Positions 29,976 to 40,206 of a DNA stretch of 64,000 nt are shown piece by piece. Made by a program: the position numbers and the translations under genes. Below the pieces are notes generated by a model. The model saw only the letters and a list, made by a program, of their open reading frames with translations, was not told the origin of the DNA and did not search any database. The DNA lies in assembly GCF_023061285.1 (NCBI RefSeq), contig NZ_JAKGAM010000001.1:310001-374000 (forward strand). The letters run 5' to 3'. How positions within the stretch are numbered: the first letter of the stretch is position 1; every line of letters starts with the position of its first letter. The DNA comes from Chromohalobacter nigrandesensis. GTDB taxonomy: Bacteria > Pseudomonadota > Gammaproteobacteria > Pseudomonadales > Halomonadaceae.

Positions 29976-30598
29976 GTCGACTCCCCCCAGCGCGGCATCA
30001 GTGTGTGGGCGATTCCCAGTTGATTGAGGATTCGGGCGACAATGAAGTCGATCATGTCATCAAGTGTCTGCGGGCGATGATAAAACCCCGGCGCTGCGGG
30101 AAGTATCACCGCCCCCATGCGGGTCAGCGTCAGCATATGCTCAAGATGGATCGCCGAAAACGGCGTCTCGCGAGGCACGAGAATGAGCTGACGACGCTCC
30201 TTGAGTGCCACGTCTGCGGCGCGCTCGATCAGGTTGTTGCTCGCCCCCGTGGCGACCGCTGACAGGGTGCCGGTGGAACACGGGCAAATCACCATGGCGC
30301 TCGGCGCGCCGGAGCCCGAGGCCACGGGCGCCATCCAGTCCTCACGACCGAAACAGCGAATCTGCCCCGGCGCGGCGCCGCTTCGCTCTTTCAACGCCTC
30401 ACTCAGACGCTCAGGATTCGACGGCAAGCTCACATCAGTCTCGGTGGCGATCACCATCTGCGCCGCCTTGGAGATCAACACCAGCACCTGATGGCGGGCC
30501 GCCACCAGGCAATCGATGAGTCGCAATCCGTATTGCGCGCCGGAAGCACCCGTCAACGCCACCGTCACGGGTTTCTCGAACGCCGTCTCATCCGCCAT
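29972..30598 (-). CDS. ubiX: UbiX, flavin prenyltransferase
   Basis: This 208-residue enzyme makes the prenylated FMN cofactor required by the UbiD decarboxylase of ubiquinone synthesis. The signatures [42 protein letters not shown] and [17 protein letters not shown] are present. The ATG at 30598 has GGAGG upstream and overlaps the end of mpl by 11 bases, so the longer upstream frame is not used. The ubiD partner is not in the window. Confidence 0.95.
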   Translation of the reverse strand: MADETAFEKPVTVALTGASGAQYGLRLIDCLVAARHQVLVLISKAAQMVIATETDVSLPSNPERLSEALKERSGAAPGQIRCFGREDWMAPVASGSGAPSAMVICPCSTGTLSAVATGASNNLIERAADVALKERRQLILVPRETPFSAIHLEHMLTLTRMGAVILPAAPGFYHRPQTLDDMIDFIVARILNQLGIAHTLMPRWGEST

Positions 30599-31958
30599 GC
30601 CGCACCTCCAGGGCCGCAAGCAATTTCTCGTGAATGCCTTCGAAGGCACCGTTGGACATCACCACGATACGATCCCCCGGCATGGCGTCGGCGACCACCT
30701 CGGCCACCAGCATGTCGATGTCATCGCAGACCGCCGCGGGTACCGGGCAGGCGTCGGCCAAGGTGTCCAGCGACCATGACAGCGCCGGCGGCTGGTACCA
30801 CCAGACGCGGTCCGCCGCCGCGACGCTCGCCGGCAGACGTTCGCGCATGGCGCCCAGGCGCATGGTGTTGGAGCGTGGCTCGATCACCGCCAGCAAGCGC
30901 CCCGAGTGCGTTCCCGCCCCCAGGCCTTCAAGCGTGGCGGCGATGGCCGTGGGATGGTGGGCGAAATCGTCGATCACCTGAATGCCGCCGATCTCACCGC
31001 GCACTTCCTGACGCCGCCGGGGCGATTCGAAGCGCGATAACGCCGCGGCACCCTCTTCCAGGCCGACCCCGCATGCCGCAGCGGCCGCCAGTGCAGCAAC
31101 CGCATTGCTCACGTTGTGGCGTCCGCTCAACGACCATGCGACATGCGCATGATGCTCGCCGTGACGCACCTCGAAACGGCGCCCATCGTCGCTGAGCATA
31201 CGCCACCGCCAGGCGACCGCGTCTCCCTCGCCAAAGCGCACGATGGGGCTCCAGCAGCCCTGCGCCAACACACGCTCGAGCGCCGGCTCTCCCGCCGCCA
31301 CGACCAACTGGCCATTGCCGGGCACAGTACGCACTAGATGGTGGAATTGACGCTCGATCGCCGCTAGGTCGGGGAAGATATCCGCGTGATCGAATTCAAG
31401 GTTGCCCAGCACCGCGACATCCGGGCGGTAATGCACGAACTTGGAGCGCTTATCGAAGAACGCTGTATCGTATTCATCCGCCTCGACCACAAAAGGCGCT
31501 CCCGCCGCGCCCAACCGCGAAGACACGCCCAGGTTGCGGGGCACGCCGCCGATCAAGAAGCCCGGCGCGTGGCCGGTCGCTTCCATGATCCACGTCAACA
31601 GACTGGCGGTCGTGGTCTTGCCATGCGTACCCGCCACCGCCACCACCTGCCGACCGGGCAAGACATGCTCGGCCAACCATTGCGGCCCCGAGACATAAGG
31701 CAATTTGGCGTCCAGCACCGCCTCTACCTCGGGGTTGCCGCGCGACAAGGCATTACCGATGATCACCACGTCAGGACGCGGCATCAGGTTGTCGGCGGTA
31801 TAGCCTTCACAGAGCGCGATCCCGGCTTCCTCGAGTTGTGTGCTCATGGGTGGATACACATTCGCGTCCGAGCCACTGACATGATGACCAAGGGCCTTGG
31901 CCAAGCGCGCCAGACTACCCATGAACGTACCGCAAACCCCTAAAATATGGACGTGCAT
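30588..31958 (-). CDS. mpl: UDP-N-acetylmuramate:L-alanyl-gamma-D-glutamyl-meso-DAP ligase
   Basis: The 456-residue Mur ligase reattaches recycled tripeptide to UDP-MurNAc in peptidoglycan recycling. It begins with the Rossmann motif [20 protein letters not shown], the Mpl-specific FMG variant, and carries the ATP loop [15 protein letters not shown] and the central [16 protein letters not shown]. It is the first gene of mpl-ubiX-lysE. With the two L,D-transpeptidases, the carboxypeptidase, MltB, RlpA and the RodA-PBP2 pair, the window holds much of the wall metabolism. Confidence 0.96.
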   Translation of the reverse strand: MHVHILGVCGTFMGSLARLAKALGHHVSGSDANVYPPMSTQLEEAGIALCEGYTADNLMPRPDVVIIGNALSRGNPEVEAVLDAKLPYVSGPQWLAEHVLPGRQVVAVAGTHGKTTTASLLTWIMEATGHAPGFLIGGVPRNLGVSSRLGAAGAPFVVEADEYDTAFFDKRSKFVHYRPDVAVLGNLEFDHADIFPDLAAIERQFHHLVRTVPGNGQLVVAAGEPALERVLAQGCWSPIVRFGEGDAVAWRWRMLSDDGRRFEVRHGEHHAHVAWSLSGRHNVSNAVAALAAAAACGVGLEEGAAALSRFESPRRRQEVRGEIGGIQVIDDFAHHPTAIAATLEGLGAGTHSGRLLAVIEPRSNTMRLGAMRERLPASVAAADRVWWYQPPALSWSLDTLADACPVPAAVCDDIDMLVAEVVADAMPGDRIVVMSNGAFEGIHEKLLAALEVRHGG

Positions 31959-32100
31959 CTAAGCCTCCTGCCATGATGCGGCGAGACTAGCATGGCGCCG
32001 CGCAGCCCACCACCCGAACGCCTTGGCATAGCCGTAGCAGGCCGATGTCGGCTATCATTCGTCCATTCATGCGCCCAGACTCAGGAGCACGAGAAGCCCC

Positions 32101-33360
32101 ATGGCCCAGCACAATGCCTTCTACGCCCAATCCGGTGGCGTCACCGCCGTAATCAACGCCAGCGCCTGCGGCGTCATCGAAACCTGCCGCCGCCACTCGG
32201 ACAAGATCGGCAAGGTCTACGCCGGCCATAACGGCATCATCGGTGCCTTGACCGAAGATCTGATCGACGTCTCCCAGGAAAGCGACGACACCATCGCCGC
32301 GCTGCGCCACACGCCTGCGGGAGCGTTCGGTTCCTGCCGTTACAAACTCAAGGACATCGAGACCCACCGCGCCCAGTACGAGCGCCTCATCGAGGTCTTC
32401 AAGGCGCACGATATCCGTTATTTCTTCTATAACGGTGGCGGCGACAGCGCCGATACCTGCCTCAAGGTGTCTCAGCTCTCCGAGAAGATGGGCTATCCGC
32501 TGACCGCGATTCACGTACCCAAGACCGTCGACAACGACTTGCCGATCACCGACAACTCTCCCGGTTTCGGTAGCGTGGCCAAGTACATCGCTACCTCGAC
32601 CCAGGAGGCGGCGCTGGATGTCGCCTCCATGTGCGCGACGTCCACCCAGGTCTTCGTGCTCGAGGTCATGGGTCGCCATGCCGGCTGGATCGCCGCCGCC
32701 GGCGCACTGGCAGGCAATGGTGAAGGCGAACCGCCGCATCTGGTCATCTTCCCCGAGCTGCCCTTCCAGCGCGCGCAAGTCATGCAACGCGTCGACGAAT
32801 CCGTCAAGAAGTACGGCTACTGTGTCATCGTCGTCTCCGAGGGCGCCCACTACGAAGATGGCACCTTCCTCGCCGACGCCGGCAATACCGACGCCTTCGG
32901 CCATCGTCAGTTAGGTGGCGTAGCTCCCACGCTTGCAGGGATGATCAAACAAGATCTGGGCTACAAGTATCATTGGGCGGTCGCCGACTATCTGCAACGC
33001 GCGGCACGCCACCTGGCCTCCAAGACCGATGTCGAACAAGCTTATGCCGTCGGTCAAAAGGCCGTCGAGCTGGCCCTGGACGGCAAGAACGCCATGATGC
33101 CGACCATCAAACGTGTCAGCGACACACCTTACGAATGGCGTATCGAGGCGGCGCCGCTGGCGGAAGTGGCCAACAAGGAAAAGTTCATGCCCCGCGAGTA
33201 CATTCGCGAGGACGGCTTCGGCATCACCGAAGCGGGACGGCGTTATCTCTCGCCGCTGATCCAGGGCGAGGACTTTCCGCCGTTCGAAGACGGCCTGCCC
33301 AAGGTGGCCAAGCTCGACAAGGTCAAGGTCGCGCGCAAGCTACCCACCTTCGAACTCTAA
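32101..33360 (+). CDS. pfp: 6-phosphofructokinase, probably pyrophosphate dependent
   Basis: The 419-residue enzyme interconverts fructose 6-phosphate and fructose 1,6-bisphosphate. ATP enzymes have GGDGS and a glycine in PGTIDND; here these read GGGDS (112-116) and PKTVDNDLP with Lys141, the Asp115 and Lys141 pattern associated with pyrophosphate as phosphoryl donor. A PPi enzyme would be reversible and serve both glycolysis and gluconeogenesis. Other family landmarks are FVLEVMGRHAGWIAAAGAL and the C-terminal YKYHWAVADYLQRAARHL. Pyrophosphate use is inference from motifs. It is monocistronic, with a strong terminator after it. Confidence 0.85.
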   Translation: MAQHNAFYAQSGGVTAVINASACGVIETCRRHSDKIGKVYAGHNGIIGALTEDLIDVSQESDDTIAALRHTPAGAFGSCRYKLKDIETHRAQYERLIEVFKAHDIRYFFYNGGGDSADTCLKVSQLSEKMGYPLTAIHVPKTVDNDLPITDNSPGFGSVAKYIATSTQEAALDVASMCATSTQVFVLEVMGRHAGWIAAAGALAGNGEGEPPHLVIFPELPFQRAQVMQRVDESVKKYGYCVIVVSEGAHYEDGTFLADAGNTDAFGHRQLGGVAPTLAGMIKQDLGYKYHWAVADYLQRAARHLASKTDVEQAYAVGQKAVELALDGKNAMMPTIKRVSDTPYEWRIEAAPLAEVANKEKFMPREYIREDGFGITEAGRRYLSPLIQGEDFPPFEDGLPKVAKLDKVKVARKLPTFEL

Positions 33361-33375
33361 CGGCTTCGCCCCCCT

Positions 33376-33417
33376 ATACTAAACGCCCCGGCTCAATTGA
33401 GCCGGGGCGTTTAGTAT
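33376..33417. terminator. Bidirectional terminator between pfp and moeB
   Basis: A perfect 21-bp inverted repeat (33376-33396 with 33397-33417) with a GC-rich core and AT-rich ends lies 15 bases after the pfp stop and 75 bases after the end of moeB on the other strand. It can serve both transcripts. Confidence 0.88.
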
Positions 33418-33492
33418 GTACTAGGTCATTCACACTCGTGCGCGACGAGACCTGTTCGGCACACTCATGCAGCGGCGCGGCCCACTCGAGCC

Positions 33493-34257
33493 TCAGGCGG
33501 GATTCGACACGCTGCAGACGGGACATCCGGGGTCGCGCCCCACCTTGAATCGACGCCATTCGCCGCTCAGCGCATCGAAGGTGGCCAGTCCGCGATGAGG
33601 GTGCCCGACACCGGCGAGCAACTTGAGCGCCTCGAGTGCCTGAAACGTGCCGATGACCCCCACCAGTGGCGCGACCACGCCGTTTTCGGCGCAGCGCAGC
33701 GCATCGTCATCGCCGTCCTCGCCATACACGCAGGCGTAACAGGGCGAGTTGGCATCACGGGTGTCGAAGACCGCCAACTGCCCCGAGAAGCGAATTGCCG
33801 CCCCCGAGACCAGCGGTGTCTGCGCCGCCACGCAAGCACGATTGATGGCATGGCGACTGGAGAAGCGATCCGTGCAGTCGAGCACGACATCCGCCGCCGC
33901 GACCGCACGCTCGAGCGCTTCTCCCTCGAGGCGCGAAGTAATGATCTCTATCTCGCAGCCGGTATTGAGGCGCCGCGCCGCGGCCGCCGCCGATTCCGCC
34001 TTGGCATGCCCCAGATCGCTCTCGCCATGTGCGATCTGGCGCTGCAGATTGGAAAGCTCGACAACATCGTCATCGGCGATCGACAACCGTCCCACTCCAG
34101 CAGCGGCCAGGTACAGCGCCGCCGGCGAGCCCAGCCCACCGGCACCGACGATCAGTGCATGGCCGTCCAGCAGGCGTTGCTGGCCATCCACATCGAGCTG
34201 CTCGAGCATGATCTGGCGGCTATAGCGCAGTAGCGCAGTATCGTCCATTTCCTTCAT
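33493..34257 (-). CDS. moeB: MoeB/ThiF/HesA family adenylyltransferase
   Basis: This 254-residue E1-like protein activates the C-terminal Gly-Gly of a ubiquitin-like sulfur carrier. The ATP loop VGAGGLGSPAALYLAAAGVG, the LSNLQRQ motif (arginine finger region) and two zinc CxxC pairs (CYAC and CPVC) are present. The position downstream of prmC matches moeB of Pseudomonas, so molybdopterin synthase (MoaD) is the likely target, but ThiS is possible. The in-frame ATG at 34248 is an alternative start. Confidence 0.9.
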   Translation of the reverse strand: MKEMDDTALLRYSRQIMLEQLDVDGQQRLLDGHALIVGAGGLGSPAALYLAAAGVGRLSIADDDVVELSNLQRQIAHGESDLGHAKAESAAAAARRLNTGCEIEIITSRLEGEALERAVAAADVVLDCTDRFSSRHAINRACVAAQTPLVSGAAIRFSGQLAVFDTRDANSPCYACVYGEDGDDDALRCAENGVVAPLVGVIGTFQALEALKLLAGVGHPHRGLATFDALSGEWRRFKVGRDPGCPVCSVSNPA

Positions 34258-34305
34258 TTGCGTCCATCGCCTCCCGAGTGGAGAGTGCCTTGAGGCCTGC
34301 GTCCG

Positions 34306-34803
34306 TCAGGTATCGAGCTGCTCGGTGTCGGGTACGTGCAACGAGACATCCTCCTTGACCTCTTCCATGACAACGTAACTCTTGGATTCCTTGACCCCGG
34401 GCAACGTCAACACGACATCGCCGAGCAACTGACGATAGGCCGACATCTCCGGAATCCGGCACTTGAGGATGTAATCGAACTGCCCCGAGACCAGATGACA
34501 TTCCTGAATCTGAGGCAGTTTGGCCACGGCCCGGCGAAATTCGTCGAACACCGCCGGCGACTGCGTCTCCAGGCTGATCTCGACGAATACCAGCAGGTTG
34601 GCCTTGAGCGCCTTGGGGTCGAGCAAGGCCTTGTAACCGCGGATGATGCCGGCCTTCTCCAGGCGCTTGACGCGCTCCAGACACGGTGTGGTCGACAATC
34701 CCACCTGGGATGCCAGGTCGACATAGGAAATGCGCGCGTTGTCCTGCAGGCAACGCAGGATATTGAGATCGATACGATCCAACGAACGGGTCTTGGCTTT
34801 CAT
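34306..34803 (-). CDS. lrp: Lrp/AsnC family regulator, leucine-responsive type
   Basis: The 165-residue product has an N-terminal helix-turn-helix (SLDRIDLNILRCLQDNARIS, VGLSTTPCLERVKRLEKAGI) and a C-terminal RAM/ACT domain with HLVSGQFDYILKCRIPEM. Sequence and length are close to true Lrp, the global amino-acid-responsive regulator. It interrupts the prfA-prmC-moeB order seen in Pseudomonas. The ATG at 34803 is chosen to match Lrp length; its ribosome site is weak. It is separated from prmC by 157 bases and probably has its own promoter there. Confidence 0.9.
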   Translation of the reverse strand: MKAKTRSLDRIDLNILRCLQDNARISYVDLASQVGLSTTPCLERVKRLEKAGIIRGYKALLDPKALKANLLVFVEISLETQSPAVFDEFRRAVAKLPQIQECHLVSGQFDYILKCRIPEMSAYRQLLGDVVLTLPGVKESKSYVVMEEVKEDVSLHVPDTEQLDT

Positions 34804-34960
34804 TATATTGTTGTTCCGAGACAATGAATGACAGGAGACACCACGATCGAGCCCTATGACAGGTGATATTCATCCAGAAGCTGGGGCATCGATGCGAGAC
34901 GTATTACTACCATAACCACTGCCCGCGTCTCCAGGCGGCCAGCGGTGTTGTTTACCGCAG

Positions 34961-35812
34961 TCAATGTTTATCAGGCGTCGGCGCACGGCCCAGCGTAAGA
35001 CGTTCACGCGCGCCTAGATCGGTCTCGCTGACGACGTCCTCATATCCGGCCCGCACGAGCGCCTCACGTACCCGCGACGCCTGCTCCCAACCATGCTCTA
35101 GCGCCAGCCAGCCACCCACCGCGAGATGCGCGCGCGCAGCCACCGCCAGATGACGCAAGTCGGCCAGCCCGGCATCGTTCGCCACCAGCGCCGTACGCGG
35201 CTCAAAGCGCACATCACCCTGCGCGAGATGCGGATCGTCCTCGGCGATATAAGGCGGATTCGCGGCAATCACGTCGAAGACCGCTCCCTCCAGCGTGGCA
35301 AACCAGTCGCTGACGAGGAAAGTGGTGTTGGCGATTTCCAGGCGCCGGGCATTATCTTGGGCCACGGCCACAGCGGCTTCTTCCCGGTCGACGCCGGTAA
35401 CATGCCATGCCGGCCGCTCGGCGGCGAGTGCCAGGGCAATGGCGCCCGTTCCCGTGCCCAGATCGAGCGCTCTCCCGGGTCCATGCGGCATTTTCGCCAA
35501 CAGTGTCTCGACCAGGCACTCGGTATCGGGCCGCGGGATCAGGGTCGCCTCATCGACACGTAGACGCAGCCCCCAGAACTCGCGTTCGCCGATGAGATAC
35601 GCCACGGGATGGCCCAGCGCCCGCGCCGCCACCAGCGCCTCGAAACGTGCTCGGGGCACACCGGCGAGTTTGCGATCGCCCCAGGTATATAGCCAGGTGC
35701 GCGTCACCGAGGCCGCGTGCATCATCAGCACCTCGGCATCCAGGCGCGGCGAGGCACTGCCCGCCGCCTGCAACCGCCGTGCGGCGCGCGCCAGCAAGGT
35801 ATCGTAGGTCAT
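34961..35812 (-). CDS. prmC: Release factor glutamine methyltransferase PrmC
   Basis: This 283-residue SAM-dependent enzyme methylates the glutamine of the GGQ motif in release factors. The SAM site ALDLGTGTGAIALALA and the catalytic NPPY (185-188) are present, as is the N-terminal release-factor-binding helical domain. Its ATG shares one base with the prfA stop (TGATG), so the enzyme is coupled to its substrate RF1. Confidence 0.96.
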   Translation of the reverse strand: MTYDTLLARAARRLQAAGSASPRLDAEVLMMHAASVTRTWLYTWGDRKLAGVPRARFEALVAARALGHPVAYLIGEREFWGLRLRVDEATLIPRPDTECLVETLLAKMPHGPGRALDLGTGTGAIALALAAERPAWHVTGVDREEAAVAVAQDNARRLEIANTTFLVSDWFATLEGAVFDVIAANPPYIAEDDPHLAQGDVRFEPRTALVANDAGLADLRHLAVAARAHLAVGGWLALEHGWEQASRVREALVRAGYEDVVSETDLGARERLTLGRAPTPDKH

Positions 35813-36897
35813 CAGGCCGTCTGCAACGCCGAGAGCTGCTCGGCCTGGTACTCATGAATCAAGGGATCGATCACTTCATCGAGCTGTCCCGTCATCACGT
35901 CACCCAGCTTGTAAAGGGTCAAATTGATGCGATGATCGGTGATACGCCCCTGGGGAAAATTATAGGTGCGGATACGCTCGCTGCGATCGCCCGAACCGAC
36001 CAGCGAGCGGCGCGTGTCGGCCTGTTCCTGACGCTGCGCGTCCACCGCGGACTGCTTGAGGCGCGCCGCCAGAAACGCCATCGCCTTGGCGCGGTTCTTG
36101 TGCTGACTACGTTCTTCCTGACACTCCACCACCACGCCGGTCGGCAGGTGCGTGATGCGAATCGCCGAGTCCGTGGTATTGACGTGCTGTCCGCCGGCAC
36201 CGCTGGAACGGAACGTATCCACACGCAACTCGTTGCTGTTGATCTCCACGTCGCCAACGTCGGACGCTTCGGGCATGACCGCCACGGTACACGCCGAGGT
36301 ATGGATGCGGCCCTGGGATTCGGTGGCCGGCACGCGCTGCACGCGATGCGCACCGGATTCGAACTTGAGCCGCGCATAGACGTTATCGCCACGTATCCGG
36401 GCGATCATTTCCTTGTAGCCACCTTGCTCGCCGTGACTGACGTTGATCACCTCGATTCGCCAGCCGTAATGTTCGGCGTAACGCGAATACATGCGAAACA
36501 AGTCACCGGCGAATAGCGCCGCTTCATCGCCCCCGGTACCGGCACGGATCTCGAGAAAGACGTTGCTGCCATCGTCAGGGTCCTTGGGCACCAGGAGCTG
36601 CTTGACGTCGGCATCCAGTTCCTCGAGTCGCGCCTGTGCCAGGCGCGACTCTTCCTCCGCCAGTTCACGCATTTCCGGGTCGCTATCCTCACGCATCTGC
36701 TCGGCCGCCTCGATATCGTCTTCGATACGCCGATAGGCCCGCCAGGTCTCGATCAGAGGCTCGAGCTCGGCATATTCGCGTGAGTAATCGCGAAAGCGTG
36801 CCTGATCGGCGATCACGTCGGGCTCGGCCAACAAGGCGGCGAGTTCTTCGAAGCGTTCCTGAAAGGCGTCGAGACGTGTGCGCAGAGTCGCTTTCAT
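35812..36897 (-). CDS. prfA: Peptide chain release factor 1
   Basis: RF1 terminates translation at UAG and UAA. The 361-residue product contains the codon-recognition PAT-type motif in [15 protein letters not shown] and the peptidyl-hydrolysis GGQ at 235-237 in [10 protein letters not shown]. The length matches E. coli RF1 (360). Its start overlaps the hemA stop by four bases, the conserved hemA-prfA-prmC operon. Confidence 0.97.
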   Translation of the reverse strand: MKATLRTRLDAFQERFEELAALLAEPDVIADQARFRDYSREYAELEPLIETWRAYRRIEDDIEAAEQMREDSDPEMRELAEEESRLAQARLEELDADVKQLLVPKDPDDGSNVFLEIRAGTGGDEAALFAGDLFRMYSRYAEHYGWRIEVINVSHGEQGGYKEMIARIRGDNVYARLKFESGAHRVQRVPATESQGRIHTSACTVAVMPEASDVGDVEINSNELRVDTFRSSGAGGQHVNTTDSAIRITHLPTGVVVECQEERSQHKNRAKAMAFLAARLKQSAVDAQRQEQADTRRSLVGSGDRSERIRTYNFPQGRITDHRINLTLYKLGDVMTGQLDEVIDPLIHEYQAEQLSALQTA

Positions 36898-38168
36898 GCA
36901 GGGTCCTGTGTCGATGCGGCCGGGTCGATCAGCAAGGTGTCGGCCGCCTGGAGGATATCGTGCTGCTCTTCGCCCGACGCTTCGCGTATGCGTAGCGTCG
37001 GGCCATGCAGCAATTTATTGGTCAGTTGACGCGACAGCCGTTGCAGGACTTTCTGGGGATCTTCGCCACGGTCGAGTTGCGCCAGCGCTTGACGCTCGGC
37101 TTCTTCACGCAGCGCCTCGCCCTGCTCACGGTAGCGGCGAATCAAATCGCCGGCGCCACGCACGCGGCGCTCACGCTGCCAATGCTGGATCCCTTGCTCG
37201 ATCAAGGACTCGGCTTGAGCAGCGGCAACGGCACGCTGCTTGCGGTTTTCCTCGATCACTTCCTGCAGGTCATCGACGCTGTACAAGAAGACATCGTCCA
37301 GCTCGCCGACCTGGGACTCGATATCGCGAGGCACGGCGATATCGACCATGAACATGGGGCGATGGCGGCGCTTTTTCAGGGCGCTCTCGACCATTCCCTT
37401 GCCGAGAATAGGCAGCGGGCTTGCCGTGGAGGAGATAACGATATCGGCCTGCGCCAGCACCTGGGGGATGTCCCCCAGTGAAATCGCCTCGGCATCGAAG
37501 GCATTGGCCAAGGTCTCGGCGCGCTCGCGAGTACGGTTGGCGACGGTCAGCCCGCGAATGCCCGCTTCACGCAGGTGGCGCGCAACCAGTTCGACGGTTT
37601 CGCCCGCGCCGATCAACAGTGCGCGAGCGCGTCCGAAATCGTCGAAGATATGACTCGCCAGACTGACGGCAGCATAAGCTACCGACACCGGGTTCTCGCC
37701 GATGCCGGTTTCGCTGCGCACCTGCTTGGTCACGGAAAAGGTATGCTGGAAAAGCCGTTCCAGCTCGCCCCCCAAGCCAGCGTTGTCCCGCGCGAGCTGA
37801 TAGGCCTCCTTGAGCTGGCCGAGGATTTGCGGCTCGCCCAGTACCATGGAGTCGAGCCCTGCCGCCACGCGCATCAAATGGCGAGCGGCCTCACCATCGA
37901 GATAATGGTAAGCGCTTTGCATCAGGGTCTCGGACGGCAACCCGTGGAAGCGTCCCAACCAGTCGAGCACCGAACGCTCGCCCTGAGCGTCGGTCACACA
38001 ATAGAGCTCGGTACGATTACAGGTCGACAGCACCGCCGCTTCGTTGACGCCGGGCAGCACTTTGAGTTCGGCCAACGCACCCGCCAGCTCGGCCGGCGTA
38101 AAGGCGACCTGCTCGCGAACCTCGATGGTCGCTGTCTTGTGGTTGATCCCCAGGGCGAGAAGTGTCAT
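36894..38168 (-). CDS. hemA: Glutamyl-tRNA reductase
   Basis: This 424-residue enzyme reduces glutamyl-tRNA to glutamate-1-semialdehyde, the first step of tetrapyrrole synthesis. The catalytic Cys50 lies in [11 protein letters not shown]; the NADPH motif [16 protein letters not shown] and the C-terminal dimerisation helix are present. I start at the ATG at 38168 so that the protein begins [19 protein letters not shown], the family N-terminus. It leads the hemA-prfA-prmC operon, and the 256-base gap to the divergent TPR gene must hold both promoters. Confidence 0.96.
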   Translation of the reverse strand: MTLLALGINHKTATIEVREQVAFTPAELAGALAELKVLPGVNEAAVLSTCNRTELYCVTDAQGERSVLDWLGRFHGLPSETLMQSAYHYLDGEAARHLMRVAAGLDSMVLGEPQILGQLKEAYQLARDNAGLGGELERLFQHTFSVTKQVRSETGIGENPVSVAYAAVSLASHIFDDFGRARALLIGAGETVELVARHLREAGIRGLTVANRTRERAETLANAFDAEAISLGDIPQVLAQADIVISSTASPLPILGKGMVESALKKRRHRPMFMVDIAVPRDIESQVGELDDVFLYSVDDLQEVIEENRKQRAVAAAQAESLIEQGIQHWQRERRVRGAGDLIRRYREQGEALREEAERQALAQLDRGEDPQKVLQRLSRQLTNKLLHGPTLRIREASGEEQHDILQAADTLLIDPAASTQDPA

Positions 38169-38424
38169 GAAATCACGGTCATCACATCGGTCTATCGGCA
38201 GCGTCCGGCCTTTGCATTCGGTCGCGGCGCACAATGTGGGGGTGACGAAGCCGGAATACCAGCCCCGCCAATGCGCTGCAGGATCGATATCCTAGCACAG
38301 GACTGAGACATTTGGGCATGGGGCGGCAAGTTGCCGCGCAGCGCGAGGTTTCCCACGCCTGACGCTTTGCCCGACCTGATCGAGCCGGTATGCTGATGCT
38401 TTCAAACGCACATTCGAGGATGGC

Positions 38425-40206
38425 ATGCGCACACGCTTGACCCTGGCTTCCGTCCTGACGTTGCTGCTGACAGGCTGCCAAAATGCTCCGACATCGCCCG
38501 ACGCCATCCCGCTCGATGACCCTATGGAGAGCGCGCCACCGGTGACCAGCGGCTTCGACGCCGATGGCCTTTCATCGTTGCTGCTTGCCGAATTCGCGGG
38601 GCAACGCGGCGATTACCGACGTGCTGCCGAGGGCTATCTCGAAGTCAACGAGCGCTACGCATCACCCGCCCTGGCAGAGCGCGCCACCCTCGCGGCGCGC
38701 TACGCCGACGACGACGCCCTGCTCGAACGCACCGCACTGCGCTGGCAACAACTCGATGGCGATGCCACTACGCCGCGCCACGTCCTCTCCAGTCTGGCGA
38801 TACAACGTGGCGATTGGGAAACCGCCCTGGCCCAACGTTTACGTATAGCCAACCAGGAGCCCGAGGCGGATCTTGCTGCGCTTGCCGAGCTCGCCATCGA
38901 GAACGATGCCGATGTCACCCCGCTACTGCCACCTTTGCATGCTTTCGTCGAGCGCCACCCCGATCATCTCGATGCCCAGCTAGCCACCGCCCAGCTCGAG
39001 GCGGCGAACGGCGACACCGCAGCCGCCGACTCGCGCCTCGCGCGCCTGACCGACAGCGCAGAGGCGCCCGCCGAAGTATGGCTGACGCGCAGCATGATCG
39101 CTCTGCACAATGGCGCTCTGGACGATGCCCGACGCTATGCCCGGCAAGGACTCGAACGCTTTCCCGACGACAGCCGCCTACGCCTGACCCAAGCGCAGGC
39201 GCGCCTCGCGGATGGCGATATCGACGCCGCCGACGAGGATGTCGAGCGCTTGCTTGCTCGCCATGATGATACGGCGTCGCTACGCTTGGCGCTCGCCCAG
39301 TTGTATCTCGATGCCGCGCATCCCGATGGCGCCAGGCGTATTCTTCTTCCTCTGCTCGACCGGGAAGACACCCCTACGGCTGCCTATCTGATGCTGGGCA
39401 ACATTGCCGAGCAAGCCGGCGAAATCGACAACGCCCTGCTTTATTATCGCCAAGTACCCAGCGGCGACGGTTTCATCGAGGCGCGCGCACAGGCCGCCAA
39501 GATGCTGGTCGGCGCGGACCGGGCACAGGACGCCAGCGCGTTTTTACGCATCGAACGATTGCGTCATCCCGAGCAACGTGTCGCTCTGCTGCGCCTTGAG
39601 CTCGACGTCCTCGACGCTCAGGACCAAAGCGCCCGCGCCGACGAACTGCTCGACGACGCCATCGCCAAGACGCCCGACGTCACCGAGCTACACTTCCAGC
39701 ACGCCATGCGCGCCTATCACCGGGGCGACCTCGACACCATGGAAGCCGATCTGCGCACGATCATCGAACGCGAGCCCGATAACGCCGAAGCACTCAATGC
39801 CCTCGGCTATACGCTGAGCAACGACATGGACCGCCATCAGGAGGCCTTGCCGCTGATCGAAAAGGCCCACCGCCTCGAGCCCGATAGCCCCGCCATCCTC
39901 GACAGTCTCGGCTGGGTCTACTTTCATCTCGAGCGTGCGCAAGAAGCCCTGCCCTATTTGCGCGAAGCCTATCGCGGTCAGCCCGACCAGGAAGTGGCCG
40001 CCCACCTCGCCGAGGTGCTCGCCGCCACCGGACGCGAAGACCAGGCACGTGCACTGGTAGAGGACGCGCTACAGCGCTTTTCACCGCACCCGCTCATCGA
40101 TGACTTACTGCGTCGATACCCCGAACTCGTCCCGGCCGACGATGGCGATGCAACGGATAGCCACGTCGATCCAGACTCGACCCGCGATACGGAAGCCAAC
40201 TCATGA
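38425..40206 (+). CDS. TPR-repeat lipoprotein of the hemA-lolB locus
   Basis: The 593-residue product has a lipoprotein-type signal (ASVLTLLLTGC, Cys about residue 18) and tetratricopeptide repeats through most of its length, clearest near the C-terminus (DNAEALNALGYTLSNDMDRH, DSPAILDSLGWVYFHLERAQ). A homologue occupies this position in Pseudomonas (PA4667). Such proteins scaffold complexes at the periplasmic face; no partner is known to me. The stop overlaps the start of lolB as ATGA, so a role alongside lipoprotein insertion is a reasonable but untested inference. GAGGA precedes the ATG. Confidence 0.88.
   Translation: MRTRLTLASVLTLLLTGCQNAPTSPDAIPLDDPMESAPPVTSGFDADGLSSLLLAEFAGQRGDYRRAAEGYLEVNERYASPALAERATLAARYADDDALLERTALRWQQLDGDATTPRHVLSSLAIQRGDWETALAQRLRIANQEPEADLAALAELAIENDADVTPLLPPLHAFVERHPDHLDAQLATAQLEAANGDTAAADSRLARLTDSAEAPAEVWLTRSMIALHNGALDDARRYARQGLERFPDDSRLRLTQAQARLADGDIDAADEDVERLLARHDDTASLRLALAQLYLDAAHPDGARRILLPLLDREDTPTAAYLMLGNIAEQAGEIDNALLYYRQVPSGDGFIEARAQAAKMLVGADRAQDASAFLRIERLRHPEQRVALLRLELDVLDAQDQSARADELLDDAIAKTPDVTELHFQHAMRAYHRGDLDTMEADLRTIIEREPDNAEALNALGYTLSNDMDRHQEALPLIEKAHRLEPDSPAILDSLGWVYFHLERAQEALPYLREAYRGQPDQEVAAHLAEVLAATGREDQARALVEDALQRFSPHPLIDDLLRRYPELVPADDGDATDSHVDPDSTRDTEANS

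Noticed and set aside
33374..33559. Similar short peptides readable on both strands downstream of pfp
   Set aside because: The match is produced by the perfect palindromic terminator, which reads the same on both strands.
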